DNA from: a virus
Direction: 5' to 3' (one strand)
Length of the DNA: 62,097 bases
Virus record (IMG/VR): IMGVR_UViG_3300023181_000031
Location: 1 to 62,097 of that record
The notes under the pieces were generated by a model. That model saw only the letters and a list, made by a program, of their open reading frames with translations. It searched no databases and was not told the origin of the DNA. How positions within the stretch are numbered: position 1 is the stretch's first letter; each line of letters starts with the position of its first letter. Both the position numbers and the translations under genes were made by a program. Positions 1 through 7,475 of this stretch are shown one piece after another.

Positions 1-145
1 AAATTATCTTGATGATAATTAAAAGCTTGACCATCAATATTTACAATCGCAAAATTATGAAAAACATCACTTTCAAATCTTGATATAATTCCTACTTGAT
101 TATATTCTGGACAACCTTTATTACTAACCCTAACTTTATCGCCTA
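1..145. repeat. Terminal direct repeat, left copy (assembly overlap)
   Basis: This block is repeated at 61954-62097. The only difference is one base in a run near 125 (two A's here, one at about 62079). The two ends overlap inside one open reading frame, so this is the overlap of a circular or circularly permuted assembly, not a true long terminal repeat. The unique genome is about 61,953 bp. Confidence 0.93.
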
Positions 146-1103
146 CTTTAAGCTTATCATCAGCTTTTTTAAACTCTGTTTTTTGATCTTGATTCTCTAC
201 AAAATCAATACTTGCTTGACTTGCTCCAAATAAATTTTTATCGTTAATTTCTATATCTTTTATAGGTATTAAAACTGGTTCTGATTCAGACGGCAACTGA
301 ATATAAATATTATTATGTGAGCTACCATCTCTTAAACCATTATCTATTAAAACTATACCAGTCATATTATGATATTTAGATTCAGGATTATTTATTTTAA
401 CTAAATCATTAGGTTTATAAACATACATAAGTGTTTGTTTTTCTTCTTTAATTAATTCTAAATGATATTTATGAAATGAAGTCTCGTTAAAATCATCAAA
501 ACTAACAATAAAATTTTTGTCTGTTGTTCCAATTCCCTTAATAATACCTATTTTATTAACATCAGTTAAATATAAGGTTTTTACTCTAACTTTATCACCT
601 ATTTTAAATTCTTGATTAGTATTTTTTTTAGACTCTTGTTTAACTTTTTCTTTAACTAACTCTAATTGATTTAGATTTAGTTCATCAGTACCAACATTAA
701 AGCTAACACGTGCACAAAATTGCTCTTCTTTAGTCCAACTACTTGTAAAAGTAAAAAATTCTTTAATAATTCCAACCTGATTATATCTATTTAAATAATC
801 TTTGGTTACTCTTACTTTATCGCCTATTTTAAAACCATCAAAATTGATATCTAGTTTAGGTAATTCAGAATCTTGCTTAACTTCTTCTTTATCCTTACTA
901 ACTCTTGTTAAAGTTCTTACGCCATTAGCTAACAAAATAGTACTTATATCTCTAGCTTTAAACTCTTTACCGTTATGCCTTTTAAAACCTCTAACATTTA
1001 AAGAATCAGCCGTATTACATTGATTAAATCCAGCTTCTTTATACTCTAAAACTAAATCAATAATCTCTTGCGGTTCTTTACACTCTTTTATTTTAGCTTC
1101 CAT
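1..1103 (-). CDS. KOW-repeat/Rha-type antirepressor, N-terminal part (continues at the right end)
   Basis: This is the first 367 codons of a 766-residue protein whose remainder lies at 61953 down to 60756. The ATG at 1103 follows GGAGAAG and overlaps the end of the upstream XRE gene by 11 bases. Residues 1-66 resemble a small DNA-binding segment with a pattern like the Recombinase domain (ADSLNVRGF...RDISTIL). Repeated SH3/KOW-like beta modules follow, each opening with a G-D-K-V-R-V type strand, at about 91-150, 166-218, 227-285 and 317-371. The frame has no internal stop and reads off the window edge. It is probably a regulatory protein, with its Rha and C-terminal domains in the other part. 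Domain names are inferred by eye. Confidence 0.85.
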   Translation of the reverse strand, partial: MEAKIKECKEPQEIIDLVLEYKEAGFNQCNTADSLNVRGFKRHNGKEFKARDISTILLANGVRTLTRVSKDKEEVKQDSELPKLDINFDGFKIGDKVRVTKDYLNRYNQVGIIKEFFTFTSSWTKEEQFCARVSFNVGTDELNLNQLELVKEKVKQESKKNTNQEFKIGDKVRVKTLYLTDVNKIGIIKGIGTTDKNFIVSFDDFNETSFHKYHLELIKEEKQTLMYVYKPNDLVKINNPESKYHNMTGIVLIDNGLRDGSSHNNIYIQLPSESEPVLIPIKDIEINDKNLFGASQASIDFVENQDQKTEFKKADDKLKVGDKVRVSNKGCPEYNQVGIISRFESDVFHNFAIVNIDGQAFNYHQDN

Positions 1104-1317
1104 AATCTTCTCCAATATATAAAAATTGTCCTACTTCTATTTTAAAAAACTCACATATTTTTAATAAAGTATCGTAGTGAATACCTTTTAATTTATTTGC
1201 TTTTATACCTGATAAAGTTCTGTTATCTATAGCAATTACTTTGCTTAAAGTTTTACTATTATATCTTTCCTTTTTCATTAACTCAGCAAGCTTGTTTTTT
1301 ATTATTCTGTCTGTCAT
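1093..1317 (-). CDS. XRE/Cro-type transcriptional regulator, 74 aa
   Basis: This is a small helix-turn-helix protein of the Cro/CI type. The helix pair around LSKVIAIDNRTLSGIKANK and the following TLLKICEFFKIEVGQFL are characteristic. It is the first gene of a leftward operon that continues through the antirepressor at 1103 and across the circular junction. Its AGGAGA ribosome site sits just upstream. The promoter 1353-1381 is embedded in repeated operator half-sites, so autoregulation is likely. It could be the lysogenic repressor or the Cro-like partner; the sequence does not say which. Confidence 0.85.
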   Translation of the reverse strand: MTDRIIKNKLAELMKKERYNSKTLSKVIAIDNRTLSGIKANKLKGIHYDTLLKICEFFKIEVGQFLYIGEDYGS

Positions 1318-1341
1318 ATTCTCCTAGACTCCAATAATTTA

Positions 1342-1390
1342 ACAGTAATTACATTATATAGTAAATTTTAATTACTGTCTATAGTAATTT
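1342..1390 (-). promoter_or_regulatory. Leftward promoter with repeated operator half-sites
   Basis: Read on the minus strand, TAGACA (1376-1381) and TATAAT (1353-1358) are separated by exactly 17 bases. The inverted pair ACAGTAATTA (1342-1351) and TAATTACTGT (1370-1379), plus related TAGTAA sites at about 1359 and 1382, overlap the -35 and -10 boxes. This is the expected layout for binding by the XRE protein encoded just downstream. Confidence 0.72.
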
Positions 1391-1401
1391 AAGATAATAA
1401 A

Positions 1402-1433
1402 TTAGACGAGTTTAGACGGTTAAACTCGTCTAA
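1402..1433 (-). terminator. Hairpin terminator after the replication operon
   Basis: There is a perfect 13-bp stem (1402-1414 with 1421-1433) and a 6-base loop. On the minus strand it is followed by a T-rich stretch. The methyltransferase stop codon lies inside the stem, so it terminates the leftward replication operon just before the next promoter. Confidence 0.65.
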
Positions 1434-2077
1434 AAATAATAGTTAATTTCTGGTTGTTCTTGAAATAAATTTAACTGTGAAACAAACTTATCTATCCTGT
1501 TTTTACCTTCTAAAAAATAATGTTGATCTAATTCGCAGCCTGTTAAATCAAAACCTAATTCTATACAGGCTTGTACAATAGACATTGAACCTAAATGAGT
1601 ATCAAGAATTTTATCACCTTGTTTAGCATACTTTTCTAATAACCAACGATACAGGGCAGTTGGTTTTTGTGTGGGGTGTATTCTATATTTATCTTGTGGA
1701 GCATATTCAAATAATTTTGATATAGTAGATAATTCATTATTAATCCAAGCATATTCACACATAGACATTGTAAATGTATCAGAAATAGTTTTTTTCTTAT
1801 AAATTACAAATCCACAATTATTAGGTAATAAATCATTAAAATTATTAGCACCCCAAATAATCTGATTTTTACTTACTCTAAATAATTCTTCAAAATAACT
1901 TTTATTAGGTTTATTTCCAAAATCTTTCATACTCCCATTATTTCGCATATCTTTTGTTGGTTGGTTATCTTTTAAATCTCGATAAGGCGGATCAACTATC
2001 GCTAAATCAAAATATTTATCAGGGTAATCTTTCATCAATAACATATTATCTTTGTTATATAAATCTATCTTAGTCAT
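1430..2077 (-). CDS. DNA adenine methyltransferase (beta-class order)
   Basis: This 215-aa S-adenosylmethionine-dependent DNA methyltransferase has the catalytic motif DPPY at about residues 29-32. HPTQKP and the cofactor-binding motif GDKILDTHLGS follow in the C-terminal half. The catalytic motif preceding the cofactor motif is the beta-class order. DPPY points to N6-adenine (or N4-cytosine) methylation of phage DNA, probably protecting it against host restriction or marking replication. It is the last gene of the leftward replication operon and overlaps the upstream gene by 4 bases. No restriction enzyme partner is visible nearby, so it is likely an orphan. The target sequence cannot be read from the gene. 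Confidence 0.9.
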   Translation of the reverse strand: MTKIDLYNKDNMLLMKDYPDKYFDLAIVDPPYRDLKDNQPTKDMRNNGSMKDFGNKPNKSYFEELFRVSKNQIIWGANNFNDLLPNNCGFVIYKKKTISDTFTMSMCEYAWINNELSTISKLFEYAPQDKYRIHPTQKPTALYRWLLEKYAKQGDKILDTHLGSMSIVQACIELGFDLTGCELDQHYFLEGKNRIDKFVSQLNLFQEQPEINYYF

Positions 2078-2424
2078 TTTTTACCTTTATTTTTATCTAA
2101 TAAAATTTGATTGTTTTTAATATTAATAAAATCCTGAATATCAATATCGTTATCACTTAATACTCTTATTCTAGGCTCTATTAAATAATCAGGAGTATTA
2201 TTATTTACGCTTAAAATATCACTTATAACCTGATTGCAACTATCTTGATTAGTAAGAAGCTCATTAAAAATATACTCTAATCTTTCTAATGCTTCAGGGT
2301 CATTTTTACACTTTTCAATTTTATTAGAATATTTCTCTATTAAACCTATATCAACAAATCTTTTCTCACTAGCTAATTTTCTAAGCAAAGTATCTATATC
2401 ATCTTCAAAATATTCGTTATACAT
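2074..2424 (-). CDS. Hypothetical protein in replication operon, 116 aa
   Basis: I chose the ATG at 2424, with GGAG ten bases upstream, one base after the helicase stop. A longer frame would need a TTG at 2448 inside the helicase gene. The protein is acidic and helical (YNEYFEDDIDTLLRKLASEK), with no family recognised. Its place directly after the DnaB-type helicase suggests a replication accessory role such as a loader, but no P-loop is seen. Confidence 0.7.
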   Translation of the reverse strand: MYNEYFEDDIDTLLRKLASEKRFVDIGLIEKYSNKIEKCKNDPEALERLEYIFNELLTNQDSCNQVISDILSVNNNTPDYLIEPRIRVLSDNDIDIQDFINIKNNQILLDKNKGKK

Positions 2425-2425
2425 A

Positions 2426-3757
2426 TTAATATTTCTCCAAGCTTGCAAATTTTGTTAACGAACCATCAAAGAATAATTCTATTTCTCCCGTTGAGCCTTC
2501 ACGATTTTTTACTATTATAACGTCCGCTGTTTTTGTTCGAGTTCCTGGGTTGTAATACTCCTCTCTATAAAGCATTATTATGGCATCGGCAGCGGCTTCA
2601 ATTTCTGATGAATGTATTAAATCACTCATAATAGGTTTTTTACTTTGTCTTTGCTCAACTGCTCTACTTAATTGACTTAATGCTATTATTGGCACTTCTA
2701 ACTCTAAAGCAATATTTTTTAATTCTCTAGCAATTTGTGATACTTCATTTTCACGGTTAAAACCTTTACCTTTTAAAAGTTGTAAATAATCAACAACAAC
2801 AACACCTATTTTTTGCCCTTTAGTTTTTAATTTACGTAACTTATTTTTAATATCCTGCGGACTAACAGCACCTTTATCATCAATAAAAATAGGAGCTTTT
2901 TTGAGTTTAATAAATATTTCTTTTAGTTTATCTTTTTCTGTTGAGCTTACATTCCCATATTTAAAATCATTATAACTTTTACCAAACTCAGACGTGATAA
3001 TTCTATCGGCTATTTTACCTTTTAACATTTCTAAACTAAATATTGGAGTAGCTAAATTTTGATTTAATGCAATATATGTTGCTAAATTTACAGCGTAACT
3101 ACTTTTCCCGATTGCAGGTCTAGCCGCTAGTATATATAAACCTCCTGGCTGTATTTCTAATAAAGTATCTACATGCTCAAAGCCTGTATTTATTTTCTTA
3201 GATTTTTGCTCTTCGGTAATACCTCTATTATCTATATATCCCATATATTCAAGTTCTTTTTCTTCAAAAGTTTGTTTCATATGTTCTAAGTCATTAGTAT
3301 ATTTATCTTGAGATATTGCATATAATCCGCTTTCAGCTACTTCTAATAAATCATCTGTTTTTGTTGTTGGATCAAAAGCCATTTCTATAAGTTCATAAGA
3401 AAATGTTATTAAATCTCTTTTAACTTCTAAGTTCTTAAGTATCTCTAAATGTTTGGTAAACATACCGTGAACAATACTTTCAGTTGCGGTTAATACATAA
3501 CTGTAACCGCCTACATCTTCTAAATCATTATTTTCTTTTAACTTTTCGCATAAAGTTATAATATCAATTTGTACATTCTCAGAATTAAGATTGCTTAAGG
3601 CTTTAAAAATTTTAGCGTGATGAGTAATATAAAAACTTTTCTCATTTAATTTACTCAACATTTCATCTAAACAATTTTTACTTGTAAAACCTGCACTTAA
3701 AACAGACGTTTCCGCTTGTATATTATGCGGTGGTATAGAATCTAGTATCTTACTCAT
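2426..3757 (-). CDS. dnaB: Replicative DNA helicase, DnaB family
   Basis: This 443-aa hexameric 5'-3' replicative helicase has the usual DnaB length. The N-terminal domain begins IPPHNIQAETSVLSA, the typical DnaB opening. The RecA-like core has Walker A at about 212-221 (ARPAIGKSS), Walker B VVVVDYLQLL, then SQLSRAVEQR and HSSEIEAAADAIIMLYRE, corresponding to the DNA-binding loop and arginine-finger region. It starts directly at the stop of the initiator gene (TAAATG), as expected for co-translated partners. It would unwind the phage origin once loaded at the iterons in the neighbouring gene. Confidence 0.97.
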   Translation of the reverse strand: MSKILDSIPPHNIQAETSVLSAGFTSKNCLDEMLSKLNEKSFYITHHAKIFKALSNLNSENVQIDIITLCEKLKENNDLEDVGGYSYVLTATESIVHGMFTKHLEILKNLEVKRDLITFSYELIEMAFDPTTKTDDLLEVAESGLYAISQDKYTNDLEHMKQTFEEKELEYMGYIDNRGITEEQKSKKINTGFEHVDTLLEIQPGGLYILAARPAIGKSSYAVNLATYIALNQNLATPIFSLEMLKGKIADRIITSEFGKSYNDFKYGNVSSTEKDKLKEIFIKLKKAPIFIDDKGAVSPQDIKNKLRKLKTKGQKIGVVVVDYLQLLKGKGFNRENEVSQIARELKNIALELEVPIIALSQLSRAVEQRQSKKPIMSDLIHSSEIEAAADAIIMLYREEYYNPGTRTKTADVIIVKNREGSTGEIELFFDGSLTKFASLEKY

Positions 3758-4858
3758 TTAAACACCCTTATTGATTATTTTTGATATGGTTTTGCTTATA
3801 GAATTAATGTTTATATCTTTGTTATTTGCTTTAACTTCTAAGATCATATCTATTAATTCTTTAAAAGAAATAATTTCAAATGTTTTTAAGAACTTTGTTT
3901 GTATTTCATCAAAAAAACTACTATATGTTTCATCAAGTTCGGGCCTAGTTTCTTTTGAAATTGATCTGTAATAATCTAAATTACTTAGTTGAACTAATAC
4001 AGGATTAACTATATTCTCTTTAAGTTGTTCTAGGTTACTACCCATTGAACAACGCCAAATACTCATAACAGGTCTGTGTTTATTTAAAAATTCTTTCATA
4101 GACAAAGAAAATAAATGTTTTTTGTATTCGTCAGGCATATCCTGATTATTTTTTATAGCATTAACTAAATAACCTGCGTTGCGTTCACTAGTTTCTCTAT
4201 ATGGGTAATAAATTAATTGTTTAGAAATAATGTCACTAGAGTAATTAAAAACTAAATCTTTAGCAACACTTTCAAATATCTTTAATTCTGTAAGTTGTTT
4301 AATTAAGCTTGTTTTTTCTTCAGATAGAAAATTAACTATTTTTTCTTTAGGTGATTCAAAATTTTCTTTTATATTATCTTTATTATTATTTGTTTTATTT
4401 AAATTAGTTTTATTTATTTCTTTATATTTATATCGGTCTGATTCAACAGGGTTGCTTTCAATACTATTGCTTTCAATACCCTTGCTTGCAATACCCTTGC
4501 TTGCAATGGGGTTGCTTTCAATACCATTGAAAAGGGGGGATTGATCATCAAAAGGATAAGTAGTATAAGTCCATAAATACTTACCATCTACGCTTATTCT
4601 CTCACGTGATAACAACTTTAAGTTTTCAAGTTCTTTTACTCCCTTACTAACTGCTTTTTCTGTCAGGTTACATTTAAGCATTAAACTTTTAATATTCTCG
4701 TTATATTTAACATCGTTTGTTTTGATATTTAAGTATATTAATTTTGCGTTAGCTGTTATTTTAGGGTATCTGATAAATTTTAGATACCAAGTTTGATCCT
4801 CACTTTTATGATTAGTCACGTTTCCTCTATAATTGTTTTGTTTTTGAATTGCCGACAT
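3758..4858 (-). CDS. Replication initiator protein, lambda O-like layout
   Basis: This 366-aa protein has an N-terminal winged-helix segment (about residues 20-100; LKCNLTEKAVSKGVKELENL). A low-complexity pentapeptide tract at about 110-140, built on the pattern GIESN/GIASK, is followed by an Asn/Lys-rich tract and a helical C-terminus. The pentapeptide tract is the translation of five 15-bp iterons at 4454-4528. This is the lambda O arrangement: the initiator binds repeats inside its own gene and recruits the helicase encoded next. The GTTTAAATGAG junction couples it to the helicase gene. The family is assigned from layout and helix-turn-helix character, not from a full-length match. Confidence 0.8.
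   Translation of the reverse strand: MSAIQKQNNYRGNVTNHKSEDQTWYLKFIRYPKITANAKLIYLNIKTNDVKYNENIKSLMLKCNLTEKAVSKGVKELENLKLLSRERISVDGKYLWTYTTYPFDDQSPLFNGIESNPIASKGIASKGIESNSIESNPVESDRYKYKEINKTNLNKTNNNKDNIKENFESPKEKIVNFLSEEKTSLIKQLTELKIFESVAKDLVFNYSSDIISKQLIYYPYRETSERNAGYLVNAIKNNQDMPDEYKKHLFSLSMKEFLNKHRPVMSIWRCSMGSNLEQLKENIVNPVLVQLSNLDYYRSISKETRPELDETYSSFFDEIQTKFLKTFEIISFKELIDMILEVKANNKDININSISKTISKIINKGV
4454..4528. repeat. Five 15-bp iterons, predicted replication origin
   Basis: Five head-to-tail 15-bp units lie at 4454, 4469, 4484, 4499 and 4514, of the form GCTTTCAATACCCTT with changes such as GCTTGCAATGGGGTT. A weaker sixth unit is at 4439. An extremely AT-rich stretch (about 4340-4440) lies beside them and would serve as the unwinding element. 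Iterons inside the initiator gene plus an AT-rich flank match lambdoid origins. Confidence 0.8.
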
Positions 4859-4889
4859 TAAAAAATATCTCCTTTAATATTGTTTTTTA

Positions 4890-4957
4890 GGAGAATTTAA
4901 GCTAAACTAAGAATGTTACATAAATATATTTGGTCTTAGCGTTTGTTTAAATTCTCC
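4890..4957. other. Long imperfect hairpin upstream of the initiator gene
   Basis: GGAGAATTTAA (4890-4900) pairs perfectly with TTAAATTCTCC (4947-4957). Pairing continues inward with AAAC/GTTT and TAAGA/TCTTA around small bulges, leaving a loop of about 21 bases. It lies in the non-coding gap 4862-4982 between the small ribbon-helix-helix gene and the initiator. It could control initiator translation or act as a single-strand replication structure. No T-run follows, so it is not a normal terminator. Confidence 0.6.
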
Positions 4958-4982
4958 AATAGTTTAGATAGGCTCTAAGGCT

Positions 4983-5135
4983 CTATCTTTTATCAAAATA
5001 ATCATTCACTATATCTCTAAGTATTTCAGAAATATGAACACCTAGCCTTGTAGCTTCATTTGTTAAATCTTTTATATTCTTTTCTGAATATGTATAAGTT
5101 TTTTTTACCTTTTTATTAGTTTCTACTCTTATCAT
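4983..5135 (-). CDS. Ribbon-helix-helix-like small protein, 50 aa
   Basis: It begins MIRVETNKKVKKTYTY and continues EKNIKDLTNEATRLGVHIS, EILRDIVNDYF. A basic strand followed by two helices is the Arc/CopG pattern. A ribosome site (AGGAG) precedes the ATG at 5135. It sits just ahead of the initiator gene and may repress it. A possible functional relative is the RHH protein at 23631-23783. Confidence 0.68.
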   Translation of the reverse strand: MIRVETNKKVKKTYTYSEKNIKDLTNEATRLGVHISEILRDIVNDYFDKR

Positions 5136-5207
5136 TTTTTTTATACTCCTGTATTGCTATTATACCACCTTAAATATTATATGTAAATTATTTAAGTTTT
5201 TTCAAAT

Positions 5208-5366
5208 TTATCCCTTTATTAAAATTAAATCATCGGTTGAGCATTTAATATGCTGAGTGCTAAACGGGTAATTAGCTATTAAACATTGGTTATTGGCTTT
5301 CTTTTTAAGTCTTATATAGAATTTACCTTTTAAAGTTTTATGCTTTACTAAATCGCTTATATTCAT
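5208..5366 (-). CDS. Hypothetical protein, 52 aa
   Basis: It is a small basic beta-rich protein (KHKTLKGKFYIRLKKKANNQ). Its ATG overlaps the upstream stop as TAATG, showing translational coupling. It was not recognised and might be a minimal SH3-like fold. Confidence 0.6.
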   Translation of the reverse strand: MNISDLVKHKTLKGKFYIRLKKKANNQCLIANYPFSTQHIKCSTDDLILIKG

Positions 5367-5536
5367 TATTCTTCAGCTCCTAACTCTTCTAATAATTCGT
5401 TTATAAGTTTGTTTTCATAATAACCTTTTTCATCATAAGAATTATATGTTTTAAAGCTAGAATCTAAAAGAATGTTTTTTAGTGCTTGAATGTCTGATCC
5501 TGTTAGTTCAAGTTTTAAACTGTAATTTATTTCCAT
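5366..5536 (-). CDS. Hypothetical protein, 56 aa
   Basis: It is an acidic helical small protein (MEINYSLKLELTGSDIQALK ... ELLEELGAEE) with a GGAGTAAAAAATAATG start context. It is coupled to the next gene by a one-base overlap. No family was recognised. Confidence 0.6.
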   Translation of the reverse strand: MEINYSLKLELTGSDIQALKNILLDSSFKTYNSYDEKGYYENKLINELLEELGAEE

Positions 5537-5542
5537 TATTTT

Positions 5543-5839
5543 TTACTCCTCAAAGCCTGAAAATTGATTGAATAAATTTAAACAATCCGAGCATGTTATA
5601 TCTTTTTTGGTATAGTTACTTTTTACATCTATTAAATCAAGCCATGTTAAGGTTTCATCTTCTATTGCCAAAGCTCTTACCTCACCACATAATGAAATAT
5701 TCCCTATTGAGTTTATATCGTCATTATCTTCTAAAGGCTCATCAGGAATAAAGACATGTATATCTGTTACACCATAAATCTCATTGTTATTTTCATCTAT
5801 TTCACAGGTATCTAACTCTGTAATATAAAAATCTTGCAT
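5543..5839 (-). CDS. Hypothetical acidic protein, 98 aa
   Basis: It is strongly acidic, starting MQDFYITELDTCEIDENNNE, and has a C-terminal DITCSDCLNLFN with one CxxC pair. It lies tightly packed in the leftward early operon. Acidic early phage proteins are often DNA mimics or inhibitors, but nothing here proves that. Confidence 0.6.
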   Translation of the reverse strand: MQDFYITELDTCEIDENNNEIYGVTDIHVFIPDEPLEDNDDINSIGNISLCGEVRALAIEDETLTWLDLIDVKSNYTKKDITCSDCLNLFNQFSGFEE

Positions 5840-6001
5840 TTATTTTTTATCCTCTATTTCATATAATATTTTATCCATTAGGTCACGCTCAGGCTCATCG
5901 CCAAAATGTACAGCTACTTTATTAAATATGTTGATTAAAAGTTTTTGATCTCTTGAGGATAAAACAAGCATTATAGGTTGAAAAGTTTGTTTAGTTTCCA
6001 T
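5840..6001 (-). CDS. Hypothetical protein, 53 aa
   Basis: It starts METKQTFQPIMLVLSSRDQK with helices after that. A GGAGTAATAA site precedes the ATG. No family was recognised. It ends directly at the next start. Confidence 0.58.
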   Translation of the reverse strand: METKQTFQPIMLVLSSRDQKLLINIFNKVAVHFGDEPERDLMDKILYEIEDKK

Positions 6002-6011
6002 TTATTACTCC

Positions 6012-6134
6012 TTAAAGTTGATTAGTTAAAATAGGTGTTTCACTTGGTGAAGGTAAAGGGAACGGTTTGTTATCCTGACACGGGTTAAACTGTGATAGTA
6101 AGATTATTAAACCGATTGTTAGTATTGTTTTCAT
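6012..6134 (-). CDS. Small secreted or membrane peptide, 40 aa
   Basis: A basic start, a hydrophobic stretch (residues 4-15) and a Cys at 19 are followed by a proline-rich tail (PFPLPSPSETP). The shape recalls an Rz1-type lipoprotein, but the residues before Cys (FNP) are not a good lipobox and the gene sits in an early operon. Function is therefore unassigned. Confidence 0.5.
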   Translation of the reverse strand: MKTILTIGLIILLSQFNPCQDNKPFPLPSPSETPILTNQL

Positions 6135-6518
6135 TTAATTAACTCCTGATAATAATTTGTTGTATTTAGGTTTCACTTTTTCAAAAGAGTCTTTTAATTC
6201 TTGAAGTTTGAATAAATTATTTTTTAAGTGATGTTTATTATTTTGTAATAAATTTCTAAAATTGATTCTATCATCAAGTGAATTACTTTCTTTAATTAAT
6301 TTAGTAAGTTTATTTACTTCATTTTGATAGAAATTAACTAAGTTAGTTAAATAATCGGTTTGTTGATCCCACCAGATTAAAGAATTTTCAGCGTAAAGTT
6401 TTTTAATTAAGTTTAAGTCTTTATCAGATAAGCTTTCAAATTTGATTGAGATAAACTCTAATAATATTTTAGCTGTGATAACTAAATCTAATTCTTTTAG
6501 TTGTTCTTTGGTTTTCAT
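6135..6518 (-). CDS. Hypothetical coiled-coil protein, 127 aa
   Basis: It is an all-helical protein rich in Leu/Asn/Lys heptads (e.g. NLVNFYQNEVNKLTKLIKES). It starts at ATG 6518 after AAAGGAAATAAA. It overlaps no neighbour and is not recognised. Confidence 0.65.
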   Translation of the reverse strand: MKTKEQLKELDLVITAKILLEFISIKFESLSDKDLNLIKKLYAENSLIWWDQQTDYLTNLVNFYQNEVNKLTKLIKESNSLDDRINFRNLLQNNKHHLKNNLFKLQELKDSFEKVKPKYNKLLSGVN

Positions 6519-6519
6519 T

Positions 6520-6765
6520 TTATTTCCTTTTAACTCCTATTGCTTTGTCACTTTCTTCAATTTGTTTATTTATACTTAGTTTTTCTAAATAATGATTTAA
6601 TTTATCGTTTGGAAATTCCGCTATATAAATTAAAAGTGTTTTCTTTTTACCTACAGATAAATTTACTAAGTCTTTATTATTGTTTAAGTCTTCTACATCT
6701 TCATAGTCTAAAATTATTTTATGTTCTTTGCCTTCAACGCCTTCAATATTTTTGATTATTTCCAT
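6520..6765 (-). CDS. Hypothetical protein, 81 aa
   Basis: Start chosen at ATG 6765, preceded by GGAGTAAAAAATAGA. A longer frame would need TTG at 6813 inside the neighbour. The protein starts MEIIKNIEGVEGKEHKIILD and has mixed alpha/beta character. It was not recognised. Confidence 0.6.
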   Translation of the reverse strand: MEIIKNIEGVEGKEHKIILDYEDVEDLNNNKDLVNLSVGKKKTLLIYIAEFPNDKLNHYLEKLSINKQIEESDKAIGVKRK

Positions 6766-6766
6766 T

Positions 6767-7021
6767 CTATTTTTTACTCCAAACGTCACATACACGACTT
6801 TGTGACACTTCAAATTTTAATTTATAATGTTGAGTGCAAAGATAGATTTTATTATTGTATTTATCTTTGTCAGATTGCACTGATTTACATGTTAAACAAT
6901 GTTTGTTTTGTTCTGTACTAGGTTTATACTCATAATGAGATTTAAAAGCGTTTACAGTGCAATTTAAACTTAACGGCTTTTTGTTAGTTGGTATATCTCC
7001 AAAAATATTTATTTGACACAT
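6767..7021 (-). CDS. Cys/His-rich putative zinc-binding protein, 84 aa
   Basis: It contains HCLTC followed by LCTQH about 20 residues later, plus further cysteines near both ends, which suggests one or two zinc sites. It overlaps the upstream gene's end by 13 bases. Function unknown. Confidence 0.62.
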   Translation of the reverse strand: MCQINIFGDIPTNKKPLSLNCTVNAFKSHYEYKPSTEQNKHCLTCKSVQSDKDKYNNKIYLCTQHYKLKFEVSQSRVCDVWSKK

Positions 7022-7188
7022 ATTTTTAGCTCATCAGTATTAAAATATCTAAGTACTTGTTTTTTATCTAATAAAACCCTTATTTTTGGTTCTCCGTCTG
7101 TATAAACTTCTTTTATAATACCTGTAGAGTTAAAATGTATACACTCAGGATTAATAATTTTAACCTTTTTGTTTAGTTTAAATTCCAT
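7009..7188 (-). CDS. Small SH3/KOW-like protein, 59 aa
   Basis: MEFKLNKKVKIINPECIHFN, then STGIIKEVY and a run of beta strands, matches the pattern of the repeated modules in the 766-aa antirepressor and of the proteins at 23459-23638 and 23776-23955. It starts 11 bases inside the regulator gene, so it is co-translated with it. Confidence 0.65.
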   Translation of the reverse strand: MEFKLNKKVKIINPECIHFNSTGIIKEVYTDGEPKIRVLLDKKQVLRYFNTDELKICVK

Positions 7189-7390
7189 CTTTTTCTCCTT
7201 TATATTTTAATAAATCTCCTGGTTGACACTTAAGAGCCTTGCATAATTTGTTAAGAGTTGGTAGTGTGACGCCTTTCACGTTTCTTGATACATCAGATAA
7301 AAAGTTAGCTGATAGTTTTGTTTCTAGTGCTAAATCACTAAGTCTCATTTTTCTTTTTTGCAATACTTTAAGTAAAGTTATTTCGATCAA
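7178..7390 (-). CDS. XRE-family repressor/Cro-like regulator, 70 aa, TTG start
   Basis: This helix-turn-helix protein has LSDLALETKLSANFLSDVSR as helices 1-3, then TLPTLNKLCKALKCQPGDLL, the standard XRE ending. No ATG exists upstream of helix 1. The TTG at 7390 has AGAGG nine bases upstream and preserves the full fold, so TTG is the chosen start. It heads the leftward replication operon and faces the divergent early operon across a 150-bp control region full of palindromes. It is therefore likely the Cro/CI-type switch protein for both. Confidence 0.85.
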   Translation of the reverse strand: MIEITLLKVLQKRKMRLSDLALETKLSANFLSDVSRNVKGVTLPTLNKLCKALKCQPGDLLKYKGEKDGI

Positions 7391-7419
7391 TTTTTAAACC
7401 TCTAAAAATATAATAATAT

Positions 7420-7475
7420 TAGTGTAACACTATAAGAGATAAAATACAACTCATAGAGATTGTAAAAATATCTCT
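7420..7475. promoter_or_regulatory. Operator cluster and leftward promoter
   Basis: The leftward promoter reads TTGTAT (7444-7449), 17-base spacer, TACACT (7421-7426). The 13-bp palindrome TAGTGTAACACTA (7420-7432) covers its -10. AGAGAT half-sites occur at 7435 and 7455, and inverted (ATCTCT) at 7470, forming a 6-9-6 dyad. This resembles a lambda-like divergent operator. Confidence 0.68.

Noticed and set aside
802-1023. Plus-strand frame of 73 codons
   Set aside because: It is antisense to the antirepressor gene, which reads through the whole stretch, and it has no ribosome site.
1430-2077. Restriction-modification system
   Set aside because: Only the methyltransferase is present; no restriction endonuclease candidate is adjacent, so it is treated as an orphan.
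4454-4528. 15-bp repeats as a CRISPR or microsatellite
   Set aside because: Units are contiguous, short and next to an AT-rich tract within a replication initiator gene, so iterons explain them better.
6012-6134. Rz1-type spanin lipoprotein
   Set aside because: The residues before the Cys are not a good lipobox and the gene is far from endolysin and holin, so it is listed only as a membrane or secreted peptide.
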